Below, piece by piece: positions 1 to 5,546 of a stretch of 9,793 bases of DNA (within the stretch, counting starts at the first letter, position 1; each line of letters starts with the position of its first letter). The stretch comes from Syntrophaceae bacterium PtaB.Bin038 (GTDB lineage Bacteria > Desulfobacterota > Syntrophia > Syntrophales > UBA2192). The position numbers and the translations under genes were made by a program. Under the pieces are notes generated by a model, which did no database searches, was not told the origin of the DNA, and saw only the letters and a program-made list of their open reading frames with translations. The DNA lies in the NCBI GenBank assembly GCA_002067855.1, contig MVQS01000078.1, positions 1 to 9,793 on the forward strand, in the 5' to 3' direction.

Positions 1-1
1 T

Positions 2-160
2 CGCAATGAGGTCGAGGCCTGGAACGCCCGGGTCGTAACAGAAGGCCGTCCGCAACTCCAGGTCAACCTTGCCGGCGCGCTCCGCGAGCGGGGGCGCCCG
101 AGAAGGCCGTCAAAGCCCATGCGCGGGCTGGCCGATGAACTGAAAGGACTGTACGAGTAA
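2..160 (+). CDS. C-terminal fragment of an unknown phage gene (partial)
   Basis: The frame is open from the window edge and ends with TAA at 158-160, giving the last 52 residues of a protein whose start is outside the window. The tail is basic in the middle (a run rich in R, G and P around residues 28-42) and ends in a short helical stretch closing with GLYE. The stop overlaps the next start (TAATG), so the two genes are probably translated together. I do not recognise the family. Position directly before a fibre-like gene suggests a structural or tail-associated protein; this is inference from context only. Confidence 0.6.
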   Translation, partial: RNEVEAWNARVVTEGRPQLQVNLAGALRERGRPRRPSKPMRGLADELKGLYE

Positions 161-768
161 TGCCGCAACTGCCGGTGCCCCTGTCCGGGGAAAACGTAGA
201 GGATCTTATCGCGAAGGTCAAGATTGTCCTGACAGAAATGTTCGAGGACGGGATCGGAAGCGCAAAGATCGGTGACGTTTTCAGCTTCGGAACCGACGAC
301 GTGCTCACGCTGAACATCCTGTATGGCCTCGAGAAAACGTCCGGCTACCTGAACATAAAACTCAGCCAGACGGGCGGGCTGCAGGTAGGGTCCACGACGG
401 GGCTGTCCATCAAGCTGGCCACGAATTCAGGCCTCCAGGTCGATATAAACGGCACGAGCATCCTCCTGGACTCCAATCCAGGGCTCGAGCTGGGGACAGG
501 CGGCATCAAGGTGAAGCTCAAGTCCGGGTATGGCATCGACGTTGACTCGGACGGCCTCAAGCTCAAGAGGCAGGCTCACGAGGCGGACGCTTCGACATCC
601 CACACGATCACTGACCCGGCGGACTCGCCGGCGTCTGCCGATGCCTTGCGGGACGACCTGGTGGCCAATACGATCCCGTCAATCGAATCGGCCCTCAATA
701 GCCTGGGAACGAAGATCAACAACATCCTGGCGAAGCTGGAAACGGCCGAGGTTTTGGCGAGTTCGTAG
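160..768 (+). CDS. fibre-like phage structural protein with glycine-hydrophobic repeats
   Basis: 202 residues. Residues 11-55 form a mixed N-terminal segment. Residues 72-136 hold at least seven short repeats built on a G-[LI]-x-[VIL] core (G73LQV, G81LSI, G91LQV, G108LEL, G115IKV, G125IDV, G132LKL), separated by 7-17 residues with S/T/N/D turns. This pattern resembles trimeric beta-spiral shafts such as adenovirus fibre and some phage fibres. Residues 140-160 are a polar, Asp/Ser/Ala-rich linker, and residues 162-199 are predicted helix with regular L/I spacing, likely a trimerising coiled coil. The start overlaps the preceding stop (TAATG), with a weak AAAGGA upstream. It is the last rightward gene before the convergent left operon, as tail-fibre genes often are. 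A tail or head fibre is likely; receptor binding is unproven because no distinct head domain is visible. Confidence 0.6.
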   Translation: MPQLPVPLSGENVEDLIAKVKIVLTEMFEDGIGSAKIGDVFSFGTDDVLTLNILYGLEKTSGYLNIKLSQTGGLQVGSTTGLSIKLATNSGLQVDINGTSILLDSNPGLELGTGGIKVKLKSGYGIDVDSDGLKLKRQAHEADASTSHTITDPADSPASADALRDDLVANTIPSIESALNSLGTKINNILAKLETAEVLASS

Positions 769-812
769 TCCGTGAGCGGGTCGAGAACCGGCCCAGGATC
801 TTCGCCTTTGCT

Positions 813-1106
813 TTATTCCCCCGCCCCCAGGACCATGGGCTTCTGGCTCTTGATAAGATAGCCCCGGTCATCCTCGATCAGCCATACTGACCCTTTCCCG
901 TTGCTGAGGCGCGCCTGACCGACGAGCCGTCCGCAAAACGGGATCCTCTTGCGCTCGTGTAGGGCGATAGCCATCACGCGCCGGTGCAGGTGCTTGACTT
1001 CGCCATCGGGGACCAGCTCGTATGTGCCGGGAAGGCTCACGGCCTGTCCGTTCCACATAAAGGTGGTCGGCTCGAGTTCCATCCTAAGAATGATATTTGG
1101 CGTCAT
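813..1106 (-). CDS. hypothetical phage protein, 97 aa
   Basis: A 97-residue protein, last gene of the leftward operon and convergent with the fibre gene. I do not recognise the family. It looks globular: a beta-rich N-terminal half with a WNGQAVSLPG turn, a central basic patch (HLHRRVMAIALHERKR) and a C-terminal part with alternating hydrophobic residues (SVWLIEDDRGYLI). There is no signal peptide, membrane segment or Cys cluster. Two starts are possible, ATG at 1112 and ATG at 1106. The AAAGG upstream is too close to the first and about 7 bases from the second, so I prefer 1106. The spacing from the preceding 32-aa gene is short, consistent with one transcript. Confidence 0.6.
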   Translation of the reverse strand: MTPNIILRMELEPTTFMWNGQAVSLPGTYELVPDGEVKHLHRRVMAIALHERKRIPFCGRLVGQARLSNGKGSVWLIEDDRGYLIKSQKPMVLGAGE

Positions 1107-1317
1107 GTACATCCCTTTCTCTCAATGCCCCCACAGGGGCCCTGTCCACCAGAGCAGGGTAAACCCGATGAACAGGGCTGCGGTGGAGATCTCTGCGATC
1201 AAGCTGATCATATCGCGCATCCCCTTCCCGGCTAATCATCAGGGTGCAAAGCATGACAACCCCGAAGAAGCCGCCCAGAAAAAAACCGATTAAAAGGCCC
1301 GTGTAAAATGGACTCAT
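1084..1317 (-). CDS. small N-terminal membrane protein, possibly frameshifted at its 3' end
   Basis: The frame starting MSPFYTGLLIG is well supported at its beginning: AGGTGG lies 7 bases upstream, and the ATG overlaps the stop of the preceding gene (ATGA at 1314-1317). Residues 5-27 form a glycine-rich membrane span, followed by the charged end SREGD. After residue about 30 the frame continues to residue 77 only by running through the 32-aa gene and into the next gene, and there the composition (many R, H, P, D) looks like an out-of-frame shadow. The natural protein is probably 30-35 residues, and its stop appears to have been lost by an indel near 1215-1225. It could alternatively be fused to the 32-aa peptide by a frameshift. 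Function unknown. Confidence 0.45.
   Translation of the reverse strand: MSPFYTGLLIGFFLGGFFGVVMLCTLMISREGDARYDQLDRRDLHRSPVHRVYPALVDRAPVGALRERDVHDAKYHS
1122..1220 (-). CDS. small membrane peptide, 32 aa
   Basis: A micro-gene of 32 residues starting MRDMISLIAEI and ending PLWGH. Residues 10-28 are a hydrophobic stretch with two tryptophans, enough for one membrane span. AAGGGG lies directly before the first ATG (1220) and 9 bases before a second in-frame ATG (1211), so the real product may be 29 residues. The stop lies 9 bases before the upstream start candidate of the next gene. It lies inside the downstream part of another leftward reading frame (1084-1317); both cannot easily be ordinary genes over their whole length, and this one has the more protein-like composition. 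It could be a small phage membrane peptide; no function can be assigned. Confidence 0.5.
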   Translation of the reverse strand: MRDMISLIAEISTAALFIGFTLLWWTGPLWGH

Positions 1318-1823
1318 TCCTTTTCCACCTTTTCCTTGCACCGCTCGATGAATTCATGCATCCATCCCTCATGGTCCCAGTCCGCCCAGGCCGAGCAGCT
1401 CATGTAGCAAACCATGCCCTCGCCGAAGGAGTTCGGCTCTGCGAACCGGACGTCGATCCGGTCCTTGCACTTTTCGTCGCAAAGGTCCTGGGAGACGGTG
1501 GCGTGTCCCTTGATCATGCCGTCCTGGCCAAAAATCGGGCGGAGGGGGCAGGCCACCTTACGGCCCGCGGTAAGCAACGCTGCCTCCTTCTGGTCCTCCA
1601 AGTCCAACGTCATCTGTTTCTCATCTATGTCCTCGGTATACATGTCCTTGATCCGCTCGGCCACGAAGCTGATGCCGGCCTCGAGCTTGCACCCCGCGCC
1701 GTTTGGCTTGATGGTCAGGGAGAGGCCGATCTTGAAGTCGCCGTCGGCCGCGTTAAAGGCCTCGTTGATCTTGCTGCGGTAACTCTGCATGAGGCTTGTG
1801 ACAAGCCCCCCCTCCTCTCTCAA
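1314..1823 (-). CDS. hypothetical cysteine-containing phage protein, 5' end disrupted at a G7 run
   Basis: The intact frame gives 169 residues from a TTG codon at 1823, but that start has no ribosome site. Just upstream, ATG at 1845 has a good AGGAGG and overlaps the previous stop (ATGA), exactly the local pattern of coupled genes. That ATG is one frame off and terminates after about 30 codons; the two frames meet at a run of seven G (1806-1812). Removing one G would join the two into a protein of about 176 residues. The first half has a predicted beta-rich segment (FKIGLSLTIKP, then LEAGISFVAERIKD). The second half has Cys residues in C-P-L, CDEKC and CYMSC contexts, then an acidic/basic helix. 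I do not know the family. Met at 1790 is another internal start but lacks a suitably spaced ribosome site. Confidence 0.6.
   Translation of the reverse strand: MREEGGLVTSLMQSYRSKINEAFNAADGDFKIGLSLTIKPNGAGCKLEAGISFVAERIKDMYTEDIDEKQMTLDLEDQKEAALLTAGRKVACPLRPIFGQDGMIKGHATVSQDLCDEKCKDRIDVRFAEPNSFGEGMVCYMSCSAWADWDHEGWMHEFIERCKEKVEKE
1806..1812 (-). other. G7 homopolymer at a reading-frame switch
   Basis: On the minus strand a run of seven G separates the well-placed ATG frame (from 1845) and the long downstream frame (to 1314). A run of six G would restore a continuous gene. Candidates are a sequencing or assembly slip, a phase-variable tract or a real inactivating insertion. Confidence 0.6.
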
Positions 1824-1841
1824 GAAGTTTGTCGCTAATGT

Positions 1842-2324
1842 TCATCCTTTTCTTTCCTCCTCTTCTGCTCCATGCTCGATCTCCCATCGAAACTTAAGTT
1901 GTCCATAGATGGGTTGCCATTCCCTTTCCCTTTCCCTAGACCTTCCCCAGCCACTATGCGGCTTTACTTCTGCAATCACTTTCCATCCGGCCCCGCGCAG
2001 GCTTGCCCCAGATTCTGCCTGCAACGTATAAGTGATCATTTTGCGCCCGCCCATGGCACGCCACGCACGCCAGCAGGCGGCATATAGCTTTGACACAGAA
2101 CCTTTCGGAGCCTTTGCATTCGTGCATGTCCGCAAAACCTCCGCCGTAAAGCGATCATCCAGACGCCTTGCAATGGCCCGACCAACGATCGCCACCCCAA
2201 CCAGTTCGCCATCTAACTCAAGGCCAATCGCCCACTTCCCGCCTACAGTAGGGCGATTATGTCTATGGAAGTTAGCGACGAATTCATTGGCTTCACGCAG
2301 CGTGAGCGGAACCACATATAACAT
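1842..2324 (-). CDS. XF1762 family protein (GNAT-like)
   Basis: 160 residues matching my recollection of the XF1762 family of phage and prophage proteins, which look like small GNAT-type acyltransferases of unknown substrate. Family hallmarks visible: N-terminal VVPLTLREANEFVANFHRHNRP, then a strand pair with GVAIVGRAIARRLDD (residues 43-57), EVLRTCT (62-68), SKLYAACWRAWRAMG (78-92), KMITYTLQAESGASLRGAGW (95-114) and a C-terminal KFRWE. The length is normal. The start at 2324 has only a weak ribosome site. The segment SREREREW (residues 129-136) is encoded by a GGGAAA triplet-like tandem repeat and is probably a family-variable loop. Base composition is visibly less GC-rich than the recombination genes further upstream. 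Biochemical role is unproven; in phages it may modify a host or phage protein. Confidence 0.8.
   Translation of the reverse strand: MLYVVPLTLREANEFVANFHRHNRPTVGGKWAIGLELDGELVGVAIVGRAIARRLDDRFTAEVLRTCTNAKAPKGSVSKLYAACWRAWRAMGGRKMITYTLQAESGASLRGAGWKVIAEVKPHSGWGRSREREREWQPIYGQLKFRWEIEHGAEEEERKG
1920..1937. repeat. short tandem repeat (TTCCCT/AGGGAA, three units) inside the XF1762 gene
   Basis: Three consecutive hexamers read as CCCTTT-type units on the plus strand. They encode the RERERE stretch. Being a multiple of three, length change would alter the protein by two residues per unit without shifting frame. Confidence 0.6.
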
Positions 2325-2373
2325 TACATCGCCAAGCCGGTATCAGCAGCATTGACAGATACATCGTAGCGGA

Positions 2374-2652
2374 TCATTTCGCGACTGCCTCTTCAGAGCT
2401 GTTAAATTCCGAAGGAATAGCTTTGTACGATTCCTTGACCATCAGGCCCAGGTCCGATAGTTTTTTACGATCAACCGATGTCCGTTTGTCGTTATAGGTA
2501 GCCGAGGCTGTTTCGAGCACCGCACGAGCTTGGTCTCGGATAGCGATAAGATCCTCAATGCAAGCTTCTATCTCGGCTTTTTCCTCGATCAAACGGCAGA
2601 TATCGAGTTGCATTCTTGTTATTACTTTATCGTAGTGTTGCATCAAGCTCAT
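2374..2652 (-). CDS. hypothetical helical (coiled-coil) phage protein, 92 aa
   Basis: 92 residues, mostly helical. Residues 5-50 have regularly spaced I/L/M residues among E, K, R and D, fitting a coiled coil, and the C-terminal part (residues 58-92) is another charged helix with no cysteines or membrane span. ATG at 2652 has AGAGGG six bases upstream and overlaps the stop of a preceding 32-aa gene (ATGA); a second Met three codons in is possible. I do not recognise the family. A structural or accessory DNA-metabolism role would fit its operon but cannot be shown. Confidence 0.65.
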   Translation of the reverse strand: MSLMQHYDKVITRMQLDICRLIEEKAEIEACIEDLIAIRDQARAVLETASATYNDKRTSVDRKKLSDLGLMVKESYKAIPSEFNSSEEAVAK

Positions 2653-2747
2653 GCCGGACCCTCTTGCATAACGTGCGTTTGACTCCTGGCGTCAAACAGG
2701 AGTTCGTCGGTGCTCTTTCCAACCCATCCATCTTCTGGTGTCTGCAT
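2649..2747 (-). CDS. micro-gene, 32 aa, unknown function
   Basis: A 32-residue frame beginning MQTPEDGWVGKSTDELLFDA. Support comes from translation signals rather than homology: AGGAGG lies exactly 7 bases before the ATG, the start follows the stop of the 220-aa gene by one base, and its own TGA overlaps the next ATG (ATGA at 2649-2652). This tiling fills the gap between the two larger genes completely. The peptide is acidic to neutral, soluble and without cysteines. It could be a translational coupler or a short effector peptide; no function can be assigned. Confidence 0.6.
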   Translation of the reverse strand: MQTPEDGWVGKSTDELLFDARSQTHVMQEGPA

Positions 2748-2748
2748 C

Positions 2749-3411
2749 TTATGCCCTCCTTGCCGCGATGACCGTTTCCTCGTAGACTTCCACTCCGGGG
2801 ATGGACGCGCGGCGGCCCAGGGCCGCAACGACCCGGCCGATGGCGGCCGTATCGGGGATCATGTACTGCCGGGGGACCAGGGCGGCATCCGTGATCCTGA
2901 ACTTCCAGACCTTCCGTGAGCTCACGCCGGCGAGCTTCGGGGGCGGCGGCGCGGAGACCACGACAGCGGGGATGACGGGCTCGTTGAGGATCTCCTCGGC
3001 GAGCTCCTTCTCGCCTTCCTTCTCGGCGGCGATGGCGGCGGCGAGCCGGGCCTCCTCCTCCCGCTTCCGGGCCTCCTCCCGGAGCCGGGCCTCTTCCTCC
3101 ATTCGCCTGCGTTCGAGCTCGGCCTGGTAGTCTGCGATTCCCTTCTTGAGGATGCGCTCGGCCTCGAGCAGGGGCTCGGCGGCCCGCTTCTTCTGGTTCA
3201 GGGCCTCCTTGTGGGCATCGTGGGCCCGCTTGCAGATCGGGTCGAACGCCGCGTCGATCTCCTTCAGCAGGCCCTTGACCGCGGTCAGCATCTCCCCGGC
3301 CCGCATGTAGCTTTCGTTGTCGCGGATCTCGATGGCCCGCGCCCGTTCCGGGACCGTCATGGCCAGCGCCGCGACGTCCTTCGCTTCCTGTGTCAATGCG
3401 ATCTCAATCAT
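2749..3411 (-). CDS. coiled-coil phage protein of the recombination module, 220 aa
   Basis: 220 residues. Residues 7-60 form a helical region; residues 61-145 are a long, highly charged coiled coil (an R/E-rich core at about 96-125); residues 146-160 are a Pro/Val hinge with PPPP. The C-terminal domain (165-213) is globular, with the block VWKFRITDAALVPRQYMIPD and then IPGVEVYEE, which I recognise as a recurrent end in phage proteins encoded beside annealing proteins and exonucleases. ATG at 3411 has GGGGAG 6-7 bases upstream and overlaps the nuclease stop (ATGA). The frame stays open upstream to 3882, but that part lies within the nuclease gene and has shadow-like composition. Function is not established; association with the recombination pair suggests an accessory role. 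Confidence 0.75.
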   Translation of the reverse strand: MIEIALTQEAKDVAALAMTVPERARAIEIRDNESYMRAGEMLTAVKGLLKEIDAAFDPICKRAHDAHKEALNQKKRAAEPLLEAERILKKGIADYQAELERRRMEEEARLREEARKREEEARLAAAIAAEKEGEKELAEEILNEPVIPAVVVSAPPPPKLAGVSSRKVWKFRITDAALVPRQYMIPDTAAIGRVVAALGRRASIPGVEVYEETVIAARRA

Positions 3412-3989
3412 GATTTTCTCCCCATGTATTTCAGTTTCCAGTTGTGGACGGACACGAGCCCGAGCCATGCATTGATGTCGTCGCTGGCCCGGTGTTGAAC
3501 GAGCCGGTAGGAGCCGTTGGCCTTCAGGTAGACGCTCCATCGCCTGGCCGTCCGCTTCCCCAGGCCGACGGCGTAGGCCGCCGTCTGGAGGGCGTGCCAG
3601 GGCTCCGGGGCGCCCGTCTTGATGTCGATGATGGACAGGGTCTTGTCTCCGTCCATCCAGCCGACTCGGTCCGGCGTTCCGGCGAAGCCCAGATTCCTGT
3701 CTGCGAAGGGCTGCTCGATCTGCAGGCAGATGAAGCCCGTCTCCGATATGAACCGTTGCCATGCCTCGAGGTAGGGCCGGACCTCGTCCGCGACGGAGGC
3801 CTCGTCCAGCCTGCCCTCGTCGTGGTAGCGCAGGGCAAGGTGGACGTGATCGCCGCGCCGGCGGCCTTCCTCCGTGTACCATTGGCCGTCGATGATCCCC
3901 TCGGCCGCGAGGATCTGCGTGACCGAGGGGACCACCCGGCCGTCGAGGAGGTAGGCATGGCGCTCGGCGTCGAAGACGAGACCGTTCAT
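3408..3989 (-). CDS. PD-(D/E)XK superfamily nuclease (RecB/exonuclease-like)
   Basis: 193 residues. The core of the PD-(D/E)XK fold is visible: GTPDRVG (residues 104-110, catalytic Asp107), then IDIKTG (121-126, Asp122 and Lys124), and the RecB/Cas4-type Q-x3-Y motif (Gln135, Tyr139). An upstream Glu in IEQPF (91-95) and His48/His50 may complete the metal site. The size is typical for phage exonucleases of this type. It would resect or process DNA ends for the adjacent annealing protein, a two-gene exonuclease-annealase arrangement like lambda exo/bet. ATG at 3989 overlaps the annealing protein stop (ATGA) and has AGGAGG 10 bases upstream. The frame extends to 4901, but that part is a shadow of the upstream gene. 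Exonuclease versus endonuclease activity cannot be told from the sequence. Confidence 0.85.
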   Translation of the reverse strand: MNGLVFDAERHAYLLDGRVVPSVTQILAAEGIIDGQWYTEEGRRRGDHVHLALRYHDEGRLDEASVADEVRPYLEAWQRFISETGFICLQIEQPFADRNLGFAGTPDRVGWMDGDKTLSIIDIKTGAPEPWHALQTAAYAVGLGKRTARRWSVYLKANGSYRLVQHRASDDINAWLGLVSVHNWKLKYMGRKS

Positions 3990-4870
3990 CCCTCGAGCTC
4001 CTCCTGGAGCGCCTTGATGACGGCGCTCGCCTGGGCGTAGGTGAGGGATTTCAGCGACGGCAGGACTTCCGGCTCGGGCACGCCCGCGAGGCGGCTCGCC
4101 TTGCGGTGGACCTCGAAGTCGTCCGTGACGCCGAGCTTGCGGCACATGGCGAAAATGGCCTTGAGCTGGTTCTCCGAGGGCGGCTGCCCGGCGGCCGGGG
4201 CCGCCTTCGGCTTCGGGGGCTCCGGGGCCGCCTTGCCGTTCTCCTTGTTGGCCGCGTTCTCCGCCACGGCCTCGCGGAGCTCCTCGGGCAGGTCCTCTAG
4301 GTCCTGGGCGAAGATGTCCGAGGCCGCCGTGACGGTCAGGGCCGCGTCGATCTGGGCCCGCTTCTTCGCCATCTTGAGGATGGTGTTGGCCAGGTCCGCC
4401 GGGGTCGTCCGCACCTGTGCGATCCGGTAGGTGCCGCCGTCGCGGCGCTTCGCGTACTTCATCCGGCGGCGGTCCTCCGGCGTCTCGTCGTACTCCTCCT
4501 TGCAGACGGCGGCGCGCCAGCGGTACTTCTCCTCGTCGGAGGAGCACTCGCCCACGCCCGCCCCCAGGTAGGCCCCCGTGCGGTCGTAGACCTTGCAGCG
4601 GACCCGGTAGCGGATCCCGTCGCCCGTCGAGAGGTCTTCGATCTCCGGGTCGGCGGAGAGGCGGAACGTGAAGAGGAGCTTCTCCGCGCCGGCCTTGAAG
4701 AGGACGGGCTTGTTCCCCGCGCCGGGGATCTGGCCGTAGTGGTGGCCGTCCTTCATGACGGCCTTCATGACCTCCTGAATGAGGTTGACCTGGGCTCGGA
4801 TCTCGGCGGCCGTCAGGGGCCGGGCGTCCGGCGGCTGCGGCGGAACGCTGTAGGTTGCGATCTCTTCCAT
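3986..4870 (-). CDS. putative phage single-strand annealing/recombination protein
   Basis: About 294 residues. A conserved phage block lies near residues 41-70: DGHHYGQIPG followed by KPVLFKAGAEKLL. Next come a strand-rich region with GAGVGECSSDEEKYRW (about 103-119), EEYDETPEDRR (125-135), and RTTPADLANTILKMAKKRAQIDA (about 154-176). These blocks are familiar from phage proteins next to RecB-type nucleases. They are probably Rad52/RecT-like annealing factors, but I cannot prove the fold. A Pro/Ala/Lys linker (207-232) leads to a C-terminal helical domain (SENQLKAIFAMCRKLG to the end) similar to C-terminal modules of other recombination and ssDNA-binding proteins. GGAGG is 7 bases from ATG 4870 but only one base from ATG 4876 (which overlaps the preceding stop), so I prefer 4870. 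It is followed by the nuclease with a 4-base overlap. Confidence 0.7.
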   Translation of the reverse strand: MEEIATYSVPPQPPDARPLTAAEIRAQVNLIQEVMKAVMKDGHHYGQIPGAGNKPVLFKAGAEKLLFTFRLSADPEIEDLSTGDGIRYRVRCKVYDRTGAYLGAGVGECSSDEEKYRWRAAVCKEEYDETPEDRRRMKYAKRRDGGTYRIAQVRTTPADLANTILKMAKKRAQIDAALTVTAASDIFAQDLEDLPEELREAVAENAANKENGKAAPEPPKPKAAPAAGQPPSENQLKAIFAMCRKLGVTDDFEVHRKASRLAGVPEPEVLPSLKSLTYAQASAVIKALQEELEG

Positions 4871-4872
4871 GC

Positions 4873-5052
4873 TCATTCCTCCATGTAGATGTCTCTTGCA
4901 TCCCGGTACAGCTGGCAATCGGGCGTCCCGGGCCAGCGCCCGTCGCATTCCCCGCGCTCCCGGTACGGGCAGCCCTCCTCGCAGGCGTCGGCCCAGGCGA
5001 TGGAGCGCTCCCACTCCCTGTCGTGCTCGTAGTCGATGGCGTACCACGACAT
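4873..5052 (-). CDS. cysteine-containing micro-protein, 59 aa
   Basis: 59 residues starting MSWYAIDYEHDREWERS. Four cysteines lie in the pattern C-x3-C-x7-C-x9-C (residues about 24-48), which may bind one zinc ion or form disulfides; the rest is acidic with many W, Y, D and E. The ATG shares one base with the stop of the 38-aa membrane peptide (TGATG), and its TGA overlaps an ATG of the annealing gene. A GGGGGTG stretch lies at ribosome-site distance. The upstream part of the same frame (to 5235) is a shadow of the membrane peptide gene. The family is not known to me. Confidence 0.65.
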   Translation of the reverse strand: MSWYAIDYEHDREWERSIAWADACEEGCPYRERGECDGRWPGTPDCQLYRDARDIYMEE

Positions 5053-5168
5053 CACAGCACCCCCGCCAGGGCCGCGAGCACGACGCACAGGGCCCAGATG
5101 AAGATCACGAGGAGCGGTGCGGCGACGGCCCCGCAGAGGGCCGCGAGCACATACAGCCGGAGGCTCAT
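5052..5168 (-). CDS. small membrane peptide, 38 aa
   Basis: A 38-residue frame beginning MSLRLYVLAALCG, almost entirely hydrophobic (A, L, V with one P and two C in the core), enough for one long or two short membrane spans with a short positive N-terminus (R4). GGGGGA lies about 7 bases before the ATG, which directly abuts the stop of the preceding 39-aa gene (TGAATG). Its stop overlaps the start of the 59-aa gene (TGATG). The tight tiling with real-looking signals argues that it is translated. It may act on the host membrane, but no function is demonstrable. Confidence 0.6.
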   Translation of the reverse strand: MSLRLYVLAALCGAVAAPLLVIFIWALCVVLAALAGVL

Positions 5169-5288
5169 TCAGAATCCCCCATTGATGCTTTCCACTTCCT
5201 CGATGATGCTCTGGATGAGGTCGAACTTGCCCCACTTCATTTTCGTTTCACGATCCAATCTGACTATGCAGTCCTTGACGTGGTGCAT
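5169..5288 (-). CDS. micro-gene, 39 aa, unknown function
   Basis: 39 residues starting MHHVKDCIVRLDRET. It is a charged, probably helical peptide (SIIEEVES near the end). AGAGGA lies 6 bases before the ATG. The gene sits 2 bases after the stop of the 58-aa gene and directly abuts the next start. No conserved domain is recognised. The continuous tiling of four such frames between 4873 and 5467, each with its own ribosome site, is the main evidence that it is real. Confidence 0.6.
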   Translation of the reverse strand: MHHVKDCIVRLDRETKMKWGKFDLIQSIIEEVESINGGF

Positions 5289-5290
5289 GG

Positions 5291-5467
5291 CTAGTCCTCT
5301 TTCAGCGTGACGGCCTTTGCAGCACGGCCCTGATATTTGATTGCCGTGCCCTTCCGGTTGCGGAATTTCGACGCCTGACGGACAGTTGGTTCGATGTTCG
5401 CCAATTCGCAGGCCATCTTGAACACCCTGTCCGTCCTCGCAAACTCATGATTTGTAGGTTTCGCCAT
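5291..5467 (-). CDS. hypothetical phage protein, 58 aa
   Basis: 58 residues starting MAKPTNHEFARTDRVFKMACELAN. It is strongly basic in the second half (SKFRNRKG, then a run of K/R/A), which would suit nucleic-acid binding. GGAG within AAGGAG lies 7 bases before the ATG, one of the clearest ribosome sites in the operon. A 7-bp inverted repeat (5484-5507) lies directly upstream of it. The gene ends with TAG two bases before the 39-aa gene. I do not recognise the family. Confidence 0.65.
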   Translation of the reverse strand: MAKPTNHEFARTDRVFKMACELANIEPTVRQASKFRNRKGTAIKYQGRAAKAVTLKED

Positions 5468-5483
5468 TTCCCCACTCCTTTCC

Positions 5484-5507
5484 CCGACCGGAGGGCGGCT
5501 CGGTCGG
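5484..5507 (-). promoter_or_regulatory. inverted repeat just upstream of a ribosome site
   Basis: CCGACCG (5484-5490) and CGGTCGG (5501-5507) form 7-bp perfect arms around a 10-base loop. On the leftward transcript the hairpin ends about 4 bases before AAGGAG of the 58-aa gene. No U-run follows, so it is not a standard terminator; mRNA processing, stabilisation or translational control are possible. Confidence 0.45.
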
Positions 5508-5528
5508 AGGTTGTGCGCCGCCCCGCAT

Positions 5529-5546
5529 TGCCCCGAGGGTGGGGCA
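5529..5546 (-). promoter_or_regulatory. second hairpin in the non-coding stretch after the first left-operon gene
   Basis: TGCCCC (5529-5534) and GGGGCA (5541-5546) pair over 6 bp with a 6-base loop. With the hairpin at 5484-5507 it lies in the only sizeable gap (5468-5610) of the left operon. I see no open frame, tRNA or promoter of good quality in this gap. Confidence 0.35.

Noticed and set aside
1308..1838. Plus-strand frame of 176 aa opposite the Cys-containing protein
   Set aside because: Antisense shadow with no start signal; the minus frame fits the operon tiling.
3412..3882. N-terminal extension of the 220-aa coiled-coil protein (open frame to 377 aa)
   Set aside because: It lies within the nuclease gene, is rich in R, G and P as expected for a shadow frame, and the ATG at 3411 has a ribosome site and ATGA overlap.
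3444..4040. Plus-strand frame of 198 aa opposite the nuclease
   Set aside because: Complement of a confident coding gene, no ribosome site or recognisable motif, and opposite to the operon direction.
3990..4901. N-terminal extension of the nuclease frame (to 497 aa)
   Set aside because: This is the GC-rich off-frame of the annealing protein gene; the nuclease homology starts at the Met at 3989.
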